A DNA stretch of 29,603 nucleotides from TMED14 sp041179465 (GCA_041179465.1 JBEGTJ010000018.1:1-29603), one strand, 5' to 3'. Positions 1-7,187 are shown, counted from the first letter of the stretch. Numbers and translations are program-made. The notes: generated by a model not told the origin, from the letters alone.

Positions 1-1
1 G

Positions 2-304
2 GTGGTCGGACTGGGATTCAACTGGGTACTCCACAACCTGATTGACACCGAGCTCGCCGTGCGCACGGGCGAACGCATCTACGAGCGCTTCGCCGAAATG
101 CCCGAGGAACAGCGCAAGGGCGTGATGGCCTTCATGGGCGCCGGCAACGAGGCGGAACTCAAAGCAAAATCCATCGAAATGGCCACCGAGCAGGCCTCGA
201 TCATGGGCATCCTTAAATCGACCGGAGTCGGAATCGTCATGTACGCCGTCATCGGCCTCATCGTCGCCGCCGTTACGAAGAAAAACCGCCCTGAGTTCCA
301 GTGA
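2..304 (+). CDS. DUF4199 family membrane protein, C-terminal part (5' end outside window)
   Basis: The frame is open at the left edge, so only about the last 100 residues are present. The visible part begins in or next to a hydrophobic stretch, has a charged soluble loop with an EEQRKG stretch and a later EAELKAKSIEMATEQ helix, and ends with one strong membrane segment (about residues 72-90, GVGIVMYAVIGLIVAAVT) followed by a KKNRPEFQ tail. This loop-plus-last-helix layout matches the end of DUF4199 proteins, small Bacteroidota inner-membrane proteins of unknown role. Its TGA overlaps the GTG of the glycosyltransferase downstream, an arrangement common for DUF4199 genes, so the two are probably made together. 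The family call rests on the layout and the neighbour rather than a diagnostic motif. Confidence 0.7.
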   Translation: MVGLGFNWVLHNLIDTELAVRTGERIYERFAEMPEEQRKGVMAFMGAGNEAELKAKSIEMATEQASIMGILKSTGVGIVMYAVIGLIVAAVTKKNRPEFQ

Positions 305-1287
305 GCCACCTCGACCTGAGCCTCGTAATTCCGCTGTTCAACGAAGAAGAATCGCTGGCAGAGCTGCACGCGTGGATCGACCGCGTGTGCACGGCCCAGG
401 GGCTGCGCTACGAAGTGCTCTTCATCAACGACGGCTCGACCGACAGCTCGTGGAAGGTCATTCAGGGCCTTGCCGCCCAGCATCCCGAAGTGCGCGGAAT
501 CCGCTTCCGCCGCAACCACGGCAAGTCCGCCGCCCTCTACGTCGGGTTTCAGGCGGCCCAGGGCGACGTCGTCATCACCATGGACGCCGACCTGCAGGAC
601 AGCCCCGACGAGATTCCCGACCTGGTGCGCATGATTCGCGAAGAGGGCTTTGACCTCGTGAGCGGATGGAAGAAGAAGCGCTACGACCCGCTGTCCAAAA
701 CCTTGCCCACCAAGCTCTTCAACTGGGCGGCGCGCAAAATGAGCGGAATTTACCTGCACGACTTCAACTGCGGCCTCAAGGCCTACCGCCTCGAAGTGGC
801 GCGGTCCGTCGAAGTGCAGGGCGAAATGCACCGCTACGTGCCCGTGCTCGCCAAGATGCAGGGCTTTACCCGCATCGGCGAAAAAGTCGTGGAGCACCGC
901 GCGCGTCCCTACGGCGTGACCAAGTTTGGCCTCAACCGCTTCACCAACGGCCTGCTCGACCTGGTGACGCTCAGCATGGTGTCGCGCTTTCGCCGCCGTC
1001 CGATGCACTTTTTTGGAACCTGGGGCCTCGCCATGTTCTTCTTCAGCGGCGTGTCGCTGAGCGTCTTGGGCGGACTCAAACTCGCCCGCCTCTGGAGCGG
1101 ACAGCGCCCCGGCCTGATCACCGACGACCCCTGGTTTTTCATCTTTTTGACGGCCATGATTCTCGGAACCCAGCTCTTCGTAACCGGCCTTTTGGCGGAA
1201 CTCGTGGTGCGCAGCGGTCGCCGCCGTCCCGAGTACGGAATCGCCGAAGAACTGAACCGTCCCCATGCCGACTCCAGCGCACGCTGA
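301..1287 (+). CDS. Family 2 glycosyltransferase, polyprenyl-phosphate (DPM1/GtrB-like) type
   Basis: A 328-residue GT-A enzyme with two C-terminal membrane helices. It opens with the GT2 signature LSLVIPLFNEEESL, then FINDGSTDSS, and has the metal-binding DADLQD at about residues 95-100. The middle contains the acceptor-site stretch DFNCGLKAYR typical of polyprenyl-phosphate hexosyltransferases. Two hydrophobic segments (about 237-258 and 278-300) form the membrane anchor. Members transfer a sugar from a nucleotide donor to a polyprenyl phosphate on the cytoplasmic face of the inner membrane, giving donors for glycan or lipid decoration; the actual sugar cannot be read here. The start is a GTG that overlaps the DUF4199 stop, in phase with the conserved N-terminus. 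The gene overlaps the next glycosyltransferase by 23 bp. Confidence 0.9.
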   Translation: MSHLDLSLVIPLFNEEESLAELHAWIDRVCTAQGLRYEVLFINDGSTDSSWKVIQGLAAQHPEVRGIRFRRNHGKSAALYVGFQAAQGDVVITMDADLQDSPDEIPDLVRMIREEGFDLVSGWKKKRYDPLSKTLPTKLFNWAARKMSGIYLHDFNCGLKAYRLEVARSVEVQGEMHRYVPVLAKMQGFTRIGEKVVEHRARPYGVTKFGLNRFTNGLLDLVTLSMVSRFRRRPMHFFGTWGLAMFFFSGVSLSVLGGLKLARLWSGQRPGLITDDPWFFIFLTAMILGTQLFVTGLLAELVVRSGRRRPEYGIAEELNRPHADSSAR

Positions 1288-2311
1288 GGTACTCCACGGC
1301 CTGGAGCAGGCGCACTACGGACCCGCGCGCAGCGCGGAGCCCGAATTTTCGCTGATTTCGCCCACCTTCAAGCGGCCCGACGAGGTGCGCGAGTTCATCG
1401 CCAGCGCGGCCCAGCTTGCGGGGCCGCGCGGCCGTTTTGAGGTCATCCTTTCTGACGGAACCCCCGACGACCGCCTTCGCCCCGAGATTCAGGCGGCCGC
1501 CGAGGCCGCAGGCCTCGGCGTGACGGTCTTGTACCGTGCTGGGCTCCCCGTGAGCGACGCGCGCAACGCGGCCGCCGCCGCGGCGCGGGCCCCCTGGCTC
1601 ATCTTCTTGGACTCGGACTGCCTGCTGCCCCACGACTACCTCGACGCGGTGACCCAGGGCTTGGCCCGCGACGCGTGGGACGCCTTCGGCGGCCCGGATG
1701 CCGCCCCGCCCGACTTCAGCCCGCTCCAAAAAGCCATCAGCTTCGCCATGACGTCGGTGCTGACTACGGGCGGCATCCGCGGCGGCTCCGCAAAACCCAC
1801 CGCCACCTACTACCCCCGGGGCTTTAACATGGGCATGCGCGCCGAGGCCTTTTGGGCCGTCGGCGGCTACGACACCCAATTCAAGTGCGGCGAAGACGTC
1901 GAACTCAGCATTCGGGTGCGGGCGGCAGGCTTCCGCGTGGGCCTCATTCCCGAGGCCGTAGTGTGGCACAAGCGCCGCGCCACCCTTGGCCAGTTTTACC
2001 GTCAGGTGCGCCGGTTTGGTTCCGCGCGAATTGCCCTGGCCAAGCGCCACTCCGGGCAAATGAAGCCCACCCACGCCTTTCCGTTCGCATTTATGCTCGC
2101 TTGGATTGCAGCCCTCGCGCTGCACCTTACGGGCCTCTGGACTTGGCCCGTCTACCTCTTTCACAGCTACTTTATCGCCGTTTTGGTGCTCAGCAGCATC
2201 CAAAACCGCTCCCTCGGAGTCGGTCTGCGCAGCGTCGCCGCCACGGCGGTAATGTTTGCCGGCTACGCCGTGGGCTTTGGCTCGGCCCTGCTGGGGCGGC
2301 CGTATCGGTAG
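1265..2311 (+). CDS. Family 2 glycosyltransferase with C-terminal membrane segments
   Basis: A 348-residue GT2 enzyme. After a roughly 25-residue lead-in come FSLISPTFKRPDEV, a donor-site SDGTPDD, the metal-binding SDC within FLDSDCLLPHDY (about 117-128), and the late GGYDTQFKCGEDVELSIRV block carrying the acidic catalytic-base region and the ED motif. From about residue 265 onward the protein is hydrophobic with two or three membrane helices. The start lies inside the end of the previous gene, so the two are translationally coupled. With the upstream polyprenyl-type transferase it probably serves a surface glycan or glycolipid. The last codons and stop lie in one copy of a 19-bp direct repeat (2292-2310) whose second copy is at 2818-2836, so the DNA after the gene may be an insertion. 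Confidence 0.87.
   Translation: MPTPAHAEVLHGLEQAHYGPARSAEPEFSLISPTFKRPDEVREFIASAAQLAGPRGRFEVILSDGTPDDRLRPEIQAAAEAAGLGVTVLYRAGLPVSDARNAAAAAARAPWLIFLDSDCLLPHDYLDAVTQGLARDAWDAFGGPDAAPPDFSPLQKAISFAMTSVLTTGGIRGGSAKPTATYYPRGFNMGMRAEAFWAVGGYDTQFKCGEDVELSIRVRAAGFRVGLIPEAVVWHKRRATLGQFYRQVRRFGSARIALAKRHSGQMKPTHAFPFAFMLAWIAALALHLTGLWTWPVYLFHSYFIAVLVLSSIQNRSLGVGLRSVAATAVMFAGYAVGFGSALLGRPYR
2292..2310. repeat. 19-bp direct repeat, left copy
   Basis: TGGGGCGGCCGTATCGGTA at the very end of the glycosyltransferase recurs at 2818-2836 with a single T/C difference. The pair brackets the lipoprotein gene. Each copy is followed by different sequence. Confidence 0.8.
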
Positions 2312-2351
2312 TTATTCGTTAAAGCCGAGGTTTCTGCCAGTAACCACGTTC

Positions 2352-2735
2352 TTATTGAATCACAAAAACGTACTTGCTCTGCACAAAAGATTGCATCTGG
2401 CTCATCATTTCGGTCGAGGTCGTGAAGACATATCCATTTAGGTCCGATAAATCAGCCTGGTAGGACGAGTCGGCACTCCACGCAGTGCACGAATAGCCAT
2501 TTTGAACGTCTGCCAAAGGGATGTCGCTGTTTACGGTGAGTCGGGCATTTTTCAATTCCGTCCCGCTGTAGGATGCAATGGTGTCCATCACTGTTTGGCC
2601 TTGCCATACGTAGCGAACGTACATCGGCTGGTTGGTCTCGTTGACTACGAGAAAATCGTAGATGTAGACGGTTTCTTTCGTGCAGGCAACTGCCAGCATA
2701 CCGGCAAGCGCAAGGGTGGTGAACTTTTTAATCAT
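2352..2735 (-). CDS. Small predicted lipoprotein, unknown function
   Basis: A 127-residue protein with a lipoprotein signal: MIKKF, a hydrophobic run, and a lipobox LAVAC with the modified cysteine at position 18, followed by TKE, so it is probably exported and lipidated. The mature part (about 110 residues) is rich in Thr, Ser and Tyr and looks beta-rich (for example VNETNQPMYVRYVWQGQ), without a domain I can name. It is transcribed against both flanking genes. Base composition is clearly lower in GC than its neighbours, and a 19-bp direct repeat brackets the gene, both suggesting acquisition as a unit. A weak promoter-like TATCTTTA lies about 30 bases upstream of the ATG. Confidence 0.75.
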   Translation of the reverse strand: MIKKFTTLALAGMLAVACTKETVYIYDFLVVNETNQPMYVRYVWQGQTVMDTIASYSGTELKNARLTVNSDIPLADVQNGYSCTAWSADSSYQADLSDLNGYVFTTSTEMMSQMQSFVQSKYVFVIQ

Positions 2736-2817
2736 TGGTTTGGAAGGTAAATTGTTCGGTGAACCTAAAGATATAAAAATCTCAATGACAACGCGATAGT
2801 TAACGATTTGTATTCCT

Positions 2818-2836
2818 TGGGGCGGCCGTACCGGTA
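2818..2836. repeat. 19-bp direct repeat, right copy
   Basis: TGGGGCGGCCGTACCGGTA, 18 of 19 bases identical to 2292-2310. It runs directly into the heptamer array that starts at 2834. Confidence 0.8.
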
Positions 2837-2910
2837 ACGAGCAACCAGTAACCAGCTACCAGCAACTAGCTGCTAGCAACTAGCAACTAGTAACTAGCAA
2901 CTAGTTGCTA
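2834..2910. repeat. Tandem array of 11 degenerate 7-bp units (consensus GCAACTA)
   Basis: Reading from 2834 in steps of seven gives GTAACGA, GCAACCA, GTAACCA, GCTACCA, GCAACTA, GCTGCTA, GCAACTA, GCAACTA, GTAACTA, GCAACTA, GTTGCTA. Variation is mostly at positions 2, 3, 6 and 7, while the leading G and trailing A are constant. Units 7 to 11 include a perfect inverted repeat (GCTAGCAACTAG against CTAGTTGCTAGC), so the array could also fold as a hairpin behind aroQ. The last units encode the C-terminus and stop of AroQ on the minus strand. A shorter relative lies at 11196-11220. The layout recalls heptameric STRR repeats known from cyanobacteria; a relationship is not implied. Confidence 0.85.
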
Positions 2911-3331
2911 GCAGCCCTTCAATCGCCAAGCGGTAGCCCAGCCAGCCGAGGCCGCTGATGGTTCCGCGGGTGTAGGGGGCCAGGAGGGAGGCGCGGCGAA
3001 ACGATTCGCGGGCGTAGGTGTGGCTGAGGTGCACCTCGATAATGGGGCAGGTGAGGGCCGCCACGGCGTCGCGCAGGGCGACGGAGGTGTGGGTGAAGGC
3101 TCCCGGGTTGATGACCACGGCGTGGTCGGGGCCGTTGTGGGCCGCGAGGTAGGCGCAAAGGGCGCCTTCGTCGTCGGACTGGAACGAGCGGAGCTCGGTT
3201 CCGCCAAAGTGCGCGTCCAGCCAAGTCTGCAGCACGGGGATTTGGTCCTCGAGCCGCAAGGTGCCGTAGAGGTCGGGCTGACGGGTTCCGAGTTGGCCCA
3301 AGTTGATGCCGTGCACGATGTGAATCACCAT
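2894..3331 (-). CDS. aroQ: Type II 3-dehydroquinate dehydratase
   Basis: A 145-residue enzyme of the usual type II size, converting 3-dehydroquinate to 3-dehydroshikimate in the cytoplasmic shikimate pathway. Seen in order: IVHGINLGQLGTRQPDLYG with the flexible-lid Arg17 and catalytic Tyr22; INPGAFTHTSVALRDAV (residues 74-90) with Asn75 and His81; and EVHLSHTYARESFR (99-112) with His101 and Arg112. The usual NGPN near the N-terminus reads HGIN, keeping the second, catalytic Asn (Asn10) but losing the first Asn and the Pro. I chose the ATG at 3331; a longer reading would run far into non-homologous sequence. TACCTTCG just upstream resembles a Bacteroidota -7 box. The final six residues (LLATSC) and the stop are written by the 7-bp repeat array. 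It is divergent from the XerD-like gene with a 45-bp gap. Confidence 0.92.
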   Translation of the reverse strand: MVIHIVHGINLGQLGTRQPDLYGTLRLEDQIPVLQTWLDAHFGGTELRSFQSDDEGALCAYLAAHNGPDHAVVINPGAFTHTSVALRDAVAALTCPIIEVHLSHTYARESFRRASLLAPYTRGTISGLGWLGYRLAIEGLLATSC

Positions 3332-3376
3332 GGGGCGAAGGTACGAAGTAGCGGGGTCGGGCCTAACTTCGGCCTT

Positions 3377-4272
3377 GTGAAGTGGGACCTGGCGCTTAAG
3401 CAGTTTGACGGCTACCTGAGGTTGGAGCGCGGAATGAGTCCCAACACCGTGGCGGCCTACGCGCGCGACGTCGAGGCCCTGGCGCTTTGGTGCGCGGAGC
3501 GGGACCGCAGTGCGGCCAAGGTTACGGCCGACGAGCTGCGCGAGGCGGTGCGCGAAATGGCTGAGGGCGGACTCAATGCGCGGTCGCAGGCCCGGAGGTT
3601 GTCGGCCTGGCGCGCCTTTTTTGGATTTGTGCGCGAAGAAGGGCTGCGCGAGGACCAGCCGGCGCTGTCGCTGGATTTGCCCTCGCTGCCCAAGCGCTTG
3701 CCCGTGTACCTCACCGAGGAGGAGGTGCGCGACCTCTTTGCGGCCGTCGACCGGTCGCAGCCCAGTGCGGAGCGCGACGTAGCGATCTTGGAGGTGCTGT
3801 ACGGCTGCGGACTGCGGGTTTCGGAACTCTTGGAGTTGCGGTTGCGCGACGTCCTGGCCCAAGAAGGCTTGATTCGGGTAGTCGGCAAGGGAGACAAGGA
3901 ACGGGTGGTGCCCATACACGACACCGCGCTCGAGGCGGTGGAGCGCTACCGCAGCACCGAGCGCGTGCACGTGCAGCCGCAGCGGGGCTTTGAAGACTAC
4001 GTGTTCCTGAACCGGCGAGGGCGCAAAATGAGCAGTGGGTCTTTGTGCGGCTCAAGGAGCTGGCGGCGCTCGCCGGGGTTCGCAAGACGATGGGTCCGCA
4101 CACGCTAAGGCACACCTTCGCCACCCATTTGCTGCACCACGGCGTGGACCTGCGCTTCATTCAGGTGATGCTGGGGCACAGCTCCATCACGACGACCGAA
4201 GTGTACGCGCACCTCGACGACCGCATACTGCGCGAAACGGTGCTCAAGCACCATCCGCGAAACCTGCGCTAA
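3377..4272 (+). pseudogene. xerD: XerD-type tyrosine recombinase interrupted by one frameshift
   Basis: Two adjoining frames together make a complete 298-residue XerC/XerD recombinase, which resolves chromosome dimers at dif. Frame one, from GTG 3377, holds the N-terminal SAM-like domain (FDGYLRLERGMSPNTVAAY) and the first half of the catalytic domain with Arg147 (YGCGLRVSELL) and Lys171 (GKGDKERVVP). After KMS at 4033 the protein continues one base back as QWVFVRLKEL, with HTLRH (His242, Arg245), LGHSS (His268) and Tyr278. Adding one C at 4033 (AGC CAG instead of AGCAG) restores the frame. As drawn, the first frame ends at about 4108 and lacks half the active site. Housekeeping role and divergent position next to aroQ suggest a sequencing or assembly indel, though true decay is possible. 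XerC versus XerD is not certain. The gene meets the next one tail to tail with 4 bp overlap. Confidence 0.85.
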
Positions 4273-5267
4273 AGCTCGCGGCGTGCGCCACGGGTGGCCC
4301 AGAGCACGGAACCCCGAAACACCCCATATTCCGGCCAGCGCTTGGGGGTGCGGTCGCGGCTCACGGCGTAGCGGCTGAACAAGCGGTAAAAGTCAACGTG
4401 GGCTTGGACCACGGCCCAGGTGTGCTGGGGCTGGCGCTGCAGCAAAAAGCGCAGTCCGGCGGCCCCGTCGAGCAGCAGCCTAAAACCGACGATGCGCATG
4501 GCGCTCAGGGTAGGGGCGTTGCGCACGACCGTCAGCAGGCTGTTGCGCACGTTCAAAAAGGTTTTGCGGGGGCTGCCGGCGTTGAGGGTTCCGCCGCCCA
4601 CGTGCAGCACGGTAGAGCTGCTGCAGGCCTCGACCGACCAGCCGTGGCGGTGCATGCGCCAGCAGAGGTCGATTTCTTCCATGTGGGCAAAAAAGACGGG
4701 GTCCAGACCGCCCACGGCCCAGTAGGCCTCGAGGCGCAGGGCCAGGCAGGCTCCGCTTGCCCAAAACACGGGCCGGTAGGTCGGCTGGTCGTACTGACCG
4801 TGGTCGAGCGCGCAGCGGTCCAGCACGCGTCCGTAGGCAAAGGGAATCCCCCAGTCGTCCATGCGTCCGCCCATGGCGCCGGCGTACTCGAATCGCTCGG
4901 GTTCTGCGTAGCTGCGCAGCTTGGGCTGCATCGCGCCGAGCCGGGGTTGGGCCGCAAACCGGGCAATCAGGGGCTCCAGCCAGCCTTCGAGGGGCTCGAT
5001 GTCGGTATTCATGAGCACTGCGAGGTCGTAGCCTTCGAGCCGCTTCAGTCCCTCTTGGTAGCCGCCGGCGTAGCCCAAGTTGCGTTCCAGGGCGACCGCG
5101 CGTACCGTCGGGTGCTCGGCGGCCAGCCATTCCAGGGTGCCGGCCTCGGTCGAGCCGTTGTCGATCACGACCACGTCGGCTCCCGAGCTGCGGGCCGTGA
5201 CCAAGGGCAAAAACTGCTTAAGCCAGTGCAGCCCATTGTAGTTGAGTAAGGCGACCGCGGTCCGCAT
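4269..5267 (-). CDS. Family 2 glycosyltransferase, rhamnosyltransferase (WbbL)-like
   Basis: A 332-residue GT2 enzyme of the WbbL/rhamnosyltransferase group. Motifs in order: TAVALLNYNGLHW at the N-terminus, VVVIDNGSTE, the metal-binding NTD within VLMNTDIEPLEGW (about 88-100), FWASGACLALRLEAYWAVGGLD, then FFAHMEEIDLCWRMHRHGW with the ED-type catalytic motif, and VLHVGGGTL. There is no obvious membrane segment apart from a weakly hydrophobic C-terminal region, so it is likely cytoplasmic or peripheral and adds a sugar to a surface polysaccharide or glycan. I chose ATG 5267, which overlaps the stop of the GWxTD gene as TGATG; the longer open frame upstream reads through that gene and has no homology. 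Its 3' end overlaps the recombinase tail. Confidence 0.9.
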   Translation of the reverse strand: MRTAVALLNYNGLHWLKQFLPLVTARSSGADVVVIDNGSTEAGTLEWLAAEHPTVRAVALERNLGYAGGYQEGLKRLEGYDLAVLMNTDIEPLEGWLEPLIARFAAQPRLGAMQPKLRSYAEPERFEYAGAMGGRMDDWGIPFAYGRVLDRCALDHGQYDQPTYRPVFWASGACLALRLEAYWAVGGLDPVFFAHMEEIDLCWRMHRHGWSVEACSSSTVLHVGGGTLNAGSPRKTFLNVRNSLLTVVRNAPTLSAMRIVGFRLLLDGAAGLRFLLQRQPQHTWAVVQAHVDFYRLFSRYAVSRDRTPKRWPEYGVFRGSVLWATRGARREL

Positions 5268-6742
5268 CAGTTGTTGCCCCCGGATTGAAAAAACATGTTG
5301 TTGTAGATGCGCGAACCGAACTTTTCGCCGTCGTTGGCGCCCGTTTGGTCGAGGTCGCCCACAATGTAGGAGCGCTTCTGCAGCGCAATGCGCCACCGCG
5401 GATTCTGGATTTCGCCAATGGCCGAGGAGTGAATGAGCTCGTAGTTGCCGCTGGCCAGGTCAAAATTCCCGAAGATGAAGACCTTATTGATCTGGTAGGG
5501 GGCGTTGGCCACGTCGAGGGTGTTGTACTGCCACATTTCGTAGGGGTAGGCGTCGTTCTCGTAGGGGCGGCGCTCGGCCAGCGTCGGCGGACCGTACTGC
5601 AGGTAGACTCGGCCACGGTCGGTCGCGTATCCGGGAACGGCCTTGCTGCTGAACCGCTTGTTGACCTCGGTCACGCGCTCGCCGTAGGCCGAGGCCTGGC
5701 TCAGGGCCTCGCCGGGAAAGCGCTTGGTCCAAAACTGCTGGGCAAAGCGCCAGCGGAGGCTGTCGGCGGCCTCCTCTTGGGCCAGCGATTCGATGCTGAT
5801 GCGCTCGGTTTGGCTGGCGATGGGGTAGAGGGCGCTCACGGAACGGCGGGCGGCTTCGCCTTCGCCCAAGAGTTCCACCCAGCGCGGATCCACCGTCAGC
5901 CGGGCGTATTCGTTGGCCTCACCGGGGTTCCAGCGAAAGAAGCTGATGGACTGCGCCGGAAAAGCCGCGGGGTCCATGTCCTGAACGGCCAAGGTCAGCT
6001 CGAGTCGGTAGCGGCCCGAGGGCACTTGGCTCAGGTTGAGCCCGCCCTGCAGGGCCTGCACGGGCTGGTTGGGTTCAATTTTGAGGCGTCCGCCCAGGTC
6101 GGCCCGCAGTTCGCCGCGTTCCTCGCTGCGCAGGGCATAGGTGAGTACCGCTTTTTTGCCGGGCGGAATGCGGTAGGCTTCGCTGTAAAAGCGCAGTACG
6201 TCGTCGCTGGCCGTGAAGACGTGGTCGCCCCAGTGCAGCAGGGGGCGCACTTCGAGGCCGTATCGGTTAAATTCCGGACGTTGGGCTTGGGCGGCCCCCA
6301 CGTGTTCGGCCAAGAGCACGGGAGCGAGCCGCGGCTGCAGGCCGTCGGTGAGCCTGATGCTGCCGCGCAGGGTGTCCCACTTCTCGGGGTCGGGTCCCAC
6401 CGCCACAAAAAGTTGGTAGCGCCCGGTGTCGGCGGCGAGTCGAATCATGCTCTGGTAGGTGAGCGGAACGTCGGGCGCTGCCCCTTCTTTCGGGGCCGGT
6501 GCCGACAGGGTGATTTTGTCTGCCGCAACGATTTGGTCCCCCCGCTGAAGCCATGCCGCAACTTGGGTTTCGGTGCGGGGCGGACTCTGGACGTAGCACA
6601 AAAGGTCCACATAAGGACCCGTTTGGGGGTGCCAAAGGGGCAGTACGTCGAGGTTAAACGAGGTGTTTTGAGCGCCTAGATTGCTGATTGCCAGTAGGCT
6701 TACCGCAACAGCGTACGCATTTTTAGCAAGTCTTTTTTGCAT
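5267..6742 (-). CDS. GWxTD domain-containing exported protein
   Basis: A 491-residue protein with an N-terminal signal peptide (MQKRLAKNAYAVAVSLLAISNLGAQ, cut probably after the GAQ). The body is beta-rich, and the C-terminal third carries the domain that names the family: residues 371-375 read GYATD in place of GWxTD, followed directly by RGRVYLQYGPP, then RPYENDAYPYEMWQY and a terminal block with IFGNFDLASGNYELIHS. The family is found in Bacteroidota and some other phyla, is exported, and has no established biochemical role. It is the first gene of a two-gene unit and is translationally coupled to the glycosyltransferase. Just upstream, TAACTTCA resembles a -7 box near the ATG. The tRNA-Ser gene diverges from it with only 26 bp between. 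Confidence 0.88.
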   Translation of the reverse strand: MQKRLAKNAYAVAVSLLAISNLGAQNTSFNLDVLPLWHPQTGPYVDLLCYVQSPPRTETQVAAWLQRGDQIVAADKITLSAPAPKEGAAPDVPLTYQSMIRLAADTGRYQLFVAVGPDPEKWDTLRGSIRLTDGLQPRLAPVLLAEHVGAAQAQRPEFNRYGLEVRPLLHWGDHVFTASDDVLRFYSEAYRIPPGKKAVLTYALRSEERGELRADLGGRLKIEPNQPVQALQGGLNLSQVPSGRYRLELTLAVQDMDPAAFPAQSISFFRWNPGEANEYARLTVDPRWVELLGEGEAARRSVSALYPIASQTERISIESLAQEEAADSLRWRFAQQFWTKRFPGEALSQASAYGERVTEVNKRFSSKAVPGYATDRGRVYLQYGPPTLAERRPYENDAYPYEMWQYNTLDVANAPYQINKVFIFGNFDLASGNYELIHSSAIGEIQNPRWRIALQKRSYIVGDLDQTGANDGEKFGSRIYNNMFFQSGGNN

Positions 6743-6764
6743 GCGGTGAAGTTACGTATTTTTG
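6737..6764 (+). promoter_or_regulatory. Promoter of tRNA-Ser
   Basis: TATTTTTG at 6757-6764 is an exact match to the Bacteroidota -7 box TAnnTTTG, ending 4 bases before the first base of the tRNA. A TTG at 6737-6739, 17 bases upstream, could be the -33 element, slightly closer than the published 19-21. It overlaps the start of the divergent GWxTD gene. Confidence 0.6.
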
Positions 6765-6768
6765 CCCC

Positions 6769-6853
6769 GGAAGAATGGCAGAGTGGTCGATCGCGGCGGT
6801 CTTGAAAACCGTTGACTGTAACAGGTCCGGGGGTTCGAATCCCTCTTCTTCCG
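6769..6853 (+). tRNA. tRNA-Ser (anticodon UGA)
   Basis: An 85-nt class II tRNA. Acceptor arms GGAAGAA (6769-6775) and TTCTTCC (6846-6852) pair perfectly, with G6853 as discriminator. The anticodon loop is CTTGAAA, giving UGA (serine, UCN codons), closed by GCGGT/ACCGT. A variable arm of about 15 nt marks it as class II. The T arm is GGGGG TTCGAAT CCCTC. CCA is not encoded. The last 23 bases recur exactly at 7346-7368, the usual signature of an integration site. Confidence 0.95.
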
Positions 6854-6872
6854 CTGGCTCAATCGAGCGACC

Positions 6873-6900
6873 GCGCCCCCAACTGGGGGCGCTTTTTTTT
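6873..6900 (+). terminator. Intrinsic terminator of tRNA-Ser
   Basis: GCGCCCCC (6873-6880), loop AACT, GGGGGCGC (6885-6892), then eight T residues (6893-6900). A perfect 8-bp GC stem with T run, about 20 bases after the tRNA. Confidence 0.9.
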
Positions 6901-6903
6901 AGG

Positions 6904-6919
6904 CCCCCGGCGATCGAAC
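6904..6919. repeat. 16-bp repeat, left copy
   Basis: CCCCCGGCGATCGAAC here is identical to 7691-7706. The left copy lies in the arm and loop of the palindromic element, the right copy near the end of the GT-C-like gene, so the pair brackets the AT-rich part of the island. Confidence 0.75.
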
Positions 6920-7011
6920 TCGTTCAAGTGAGCCGGGGGCCTAAAAAAGAAGGCGGCGCGCGCTGCGCGCCGCGGTCGCTCGATTGAGCCAAAGCACCCC
7001 CACCAGGGAAC

Positions 7012-7040
7012 GCGCCCGGGCGCCAAGGGCGCCTGGGCGC
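7012..7040. repeat. GC-rich hairpin, 13-bp stem with 3-base loop
   Basis: GCGCCCGGGCGCC (7012-7024), loop AAG, GGCGCCTGGGCGC (7028-7040). All positions pair if one G-T wobble is counted. It lies just outside the larger palindromic element and marks the switch from GC-rich to AT-rich sequence. There is no T run, so it is not a standard terminator. Confidence 0.75.
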
Positions 7041-7187
7041 AATCCCGAGTTCACGGATCTCAAGTAAAACCCTTCATAAAGTGAACCACATGAATTAGTG
7101 CGTGGGTCGATGGAAACATTTGCCTCAGTAAATTCTAATTGGTCCAAATAATTTGGAACAAGGTTGGGTATGGATATCGAGATAGCT

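Larger units (their letters stand above)
6855..6991. repeat. Nested palindromic element with 21-bp terminal arms
   Basis: The outer arms 6855-6875 and 6971-6991 are a perfect inverted repeat (left arm begins TGGCTCAATCGAGCG). Between them lie three further hairpins: the tRNA terminator stem (6873-6892), a 17-bp arm pair 6895-6911 and 6932-6948 (TTTTTTAGGCCCCCGGC and its complement, 20-base loop), and a 9-bp GC stem 6953-6961 with 6965-6973. The 17-bp arm pair carries a T run on both strands, so it could stop transcription from either side. Confidence 0.85.

Noticed and set aside
2834..2910. CRISPR array
   Set aside because: Units are seven bases long and contiguous, without spacers, and no cas gene is nearby.
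4025..4040. Programmed -1 frameshift in the recombinase at the AAAA stretch
   Set aside because: There is no convincing X-XXY-YYZ slippery heptamer at the right place, and no need for frameshifting is known in XerD; a missing base explains the data more simply.
5268..5396. Upstream start for the rhamnosyltransferase-like gene
   Set aside because: The extension overlaps the GWxTD coding region, has no GT2 homology, and the TGATG overlap at 5267 gives a natural start.
6941..7147. 68-codon minus-strand frame across the palindromes
   Set aside because: It runs through the GC-rich hairpins, and its sequence is explained by the inverted repeats rather than by coding constraint.
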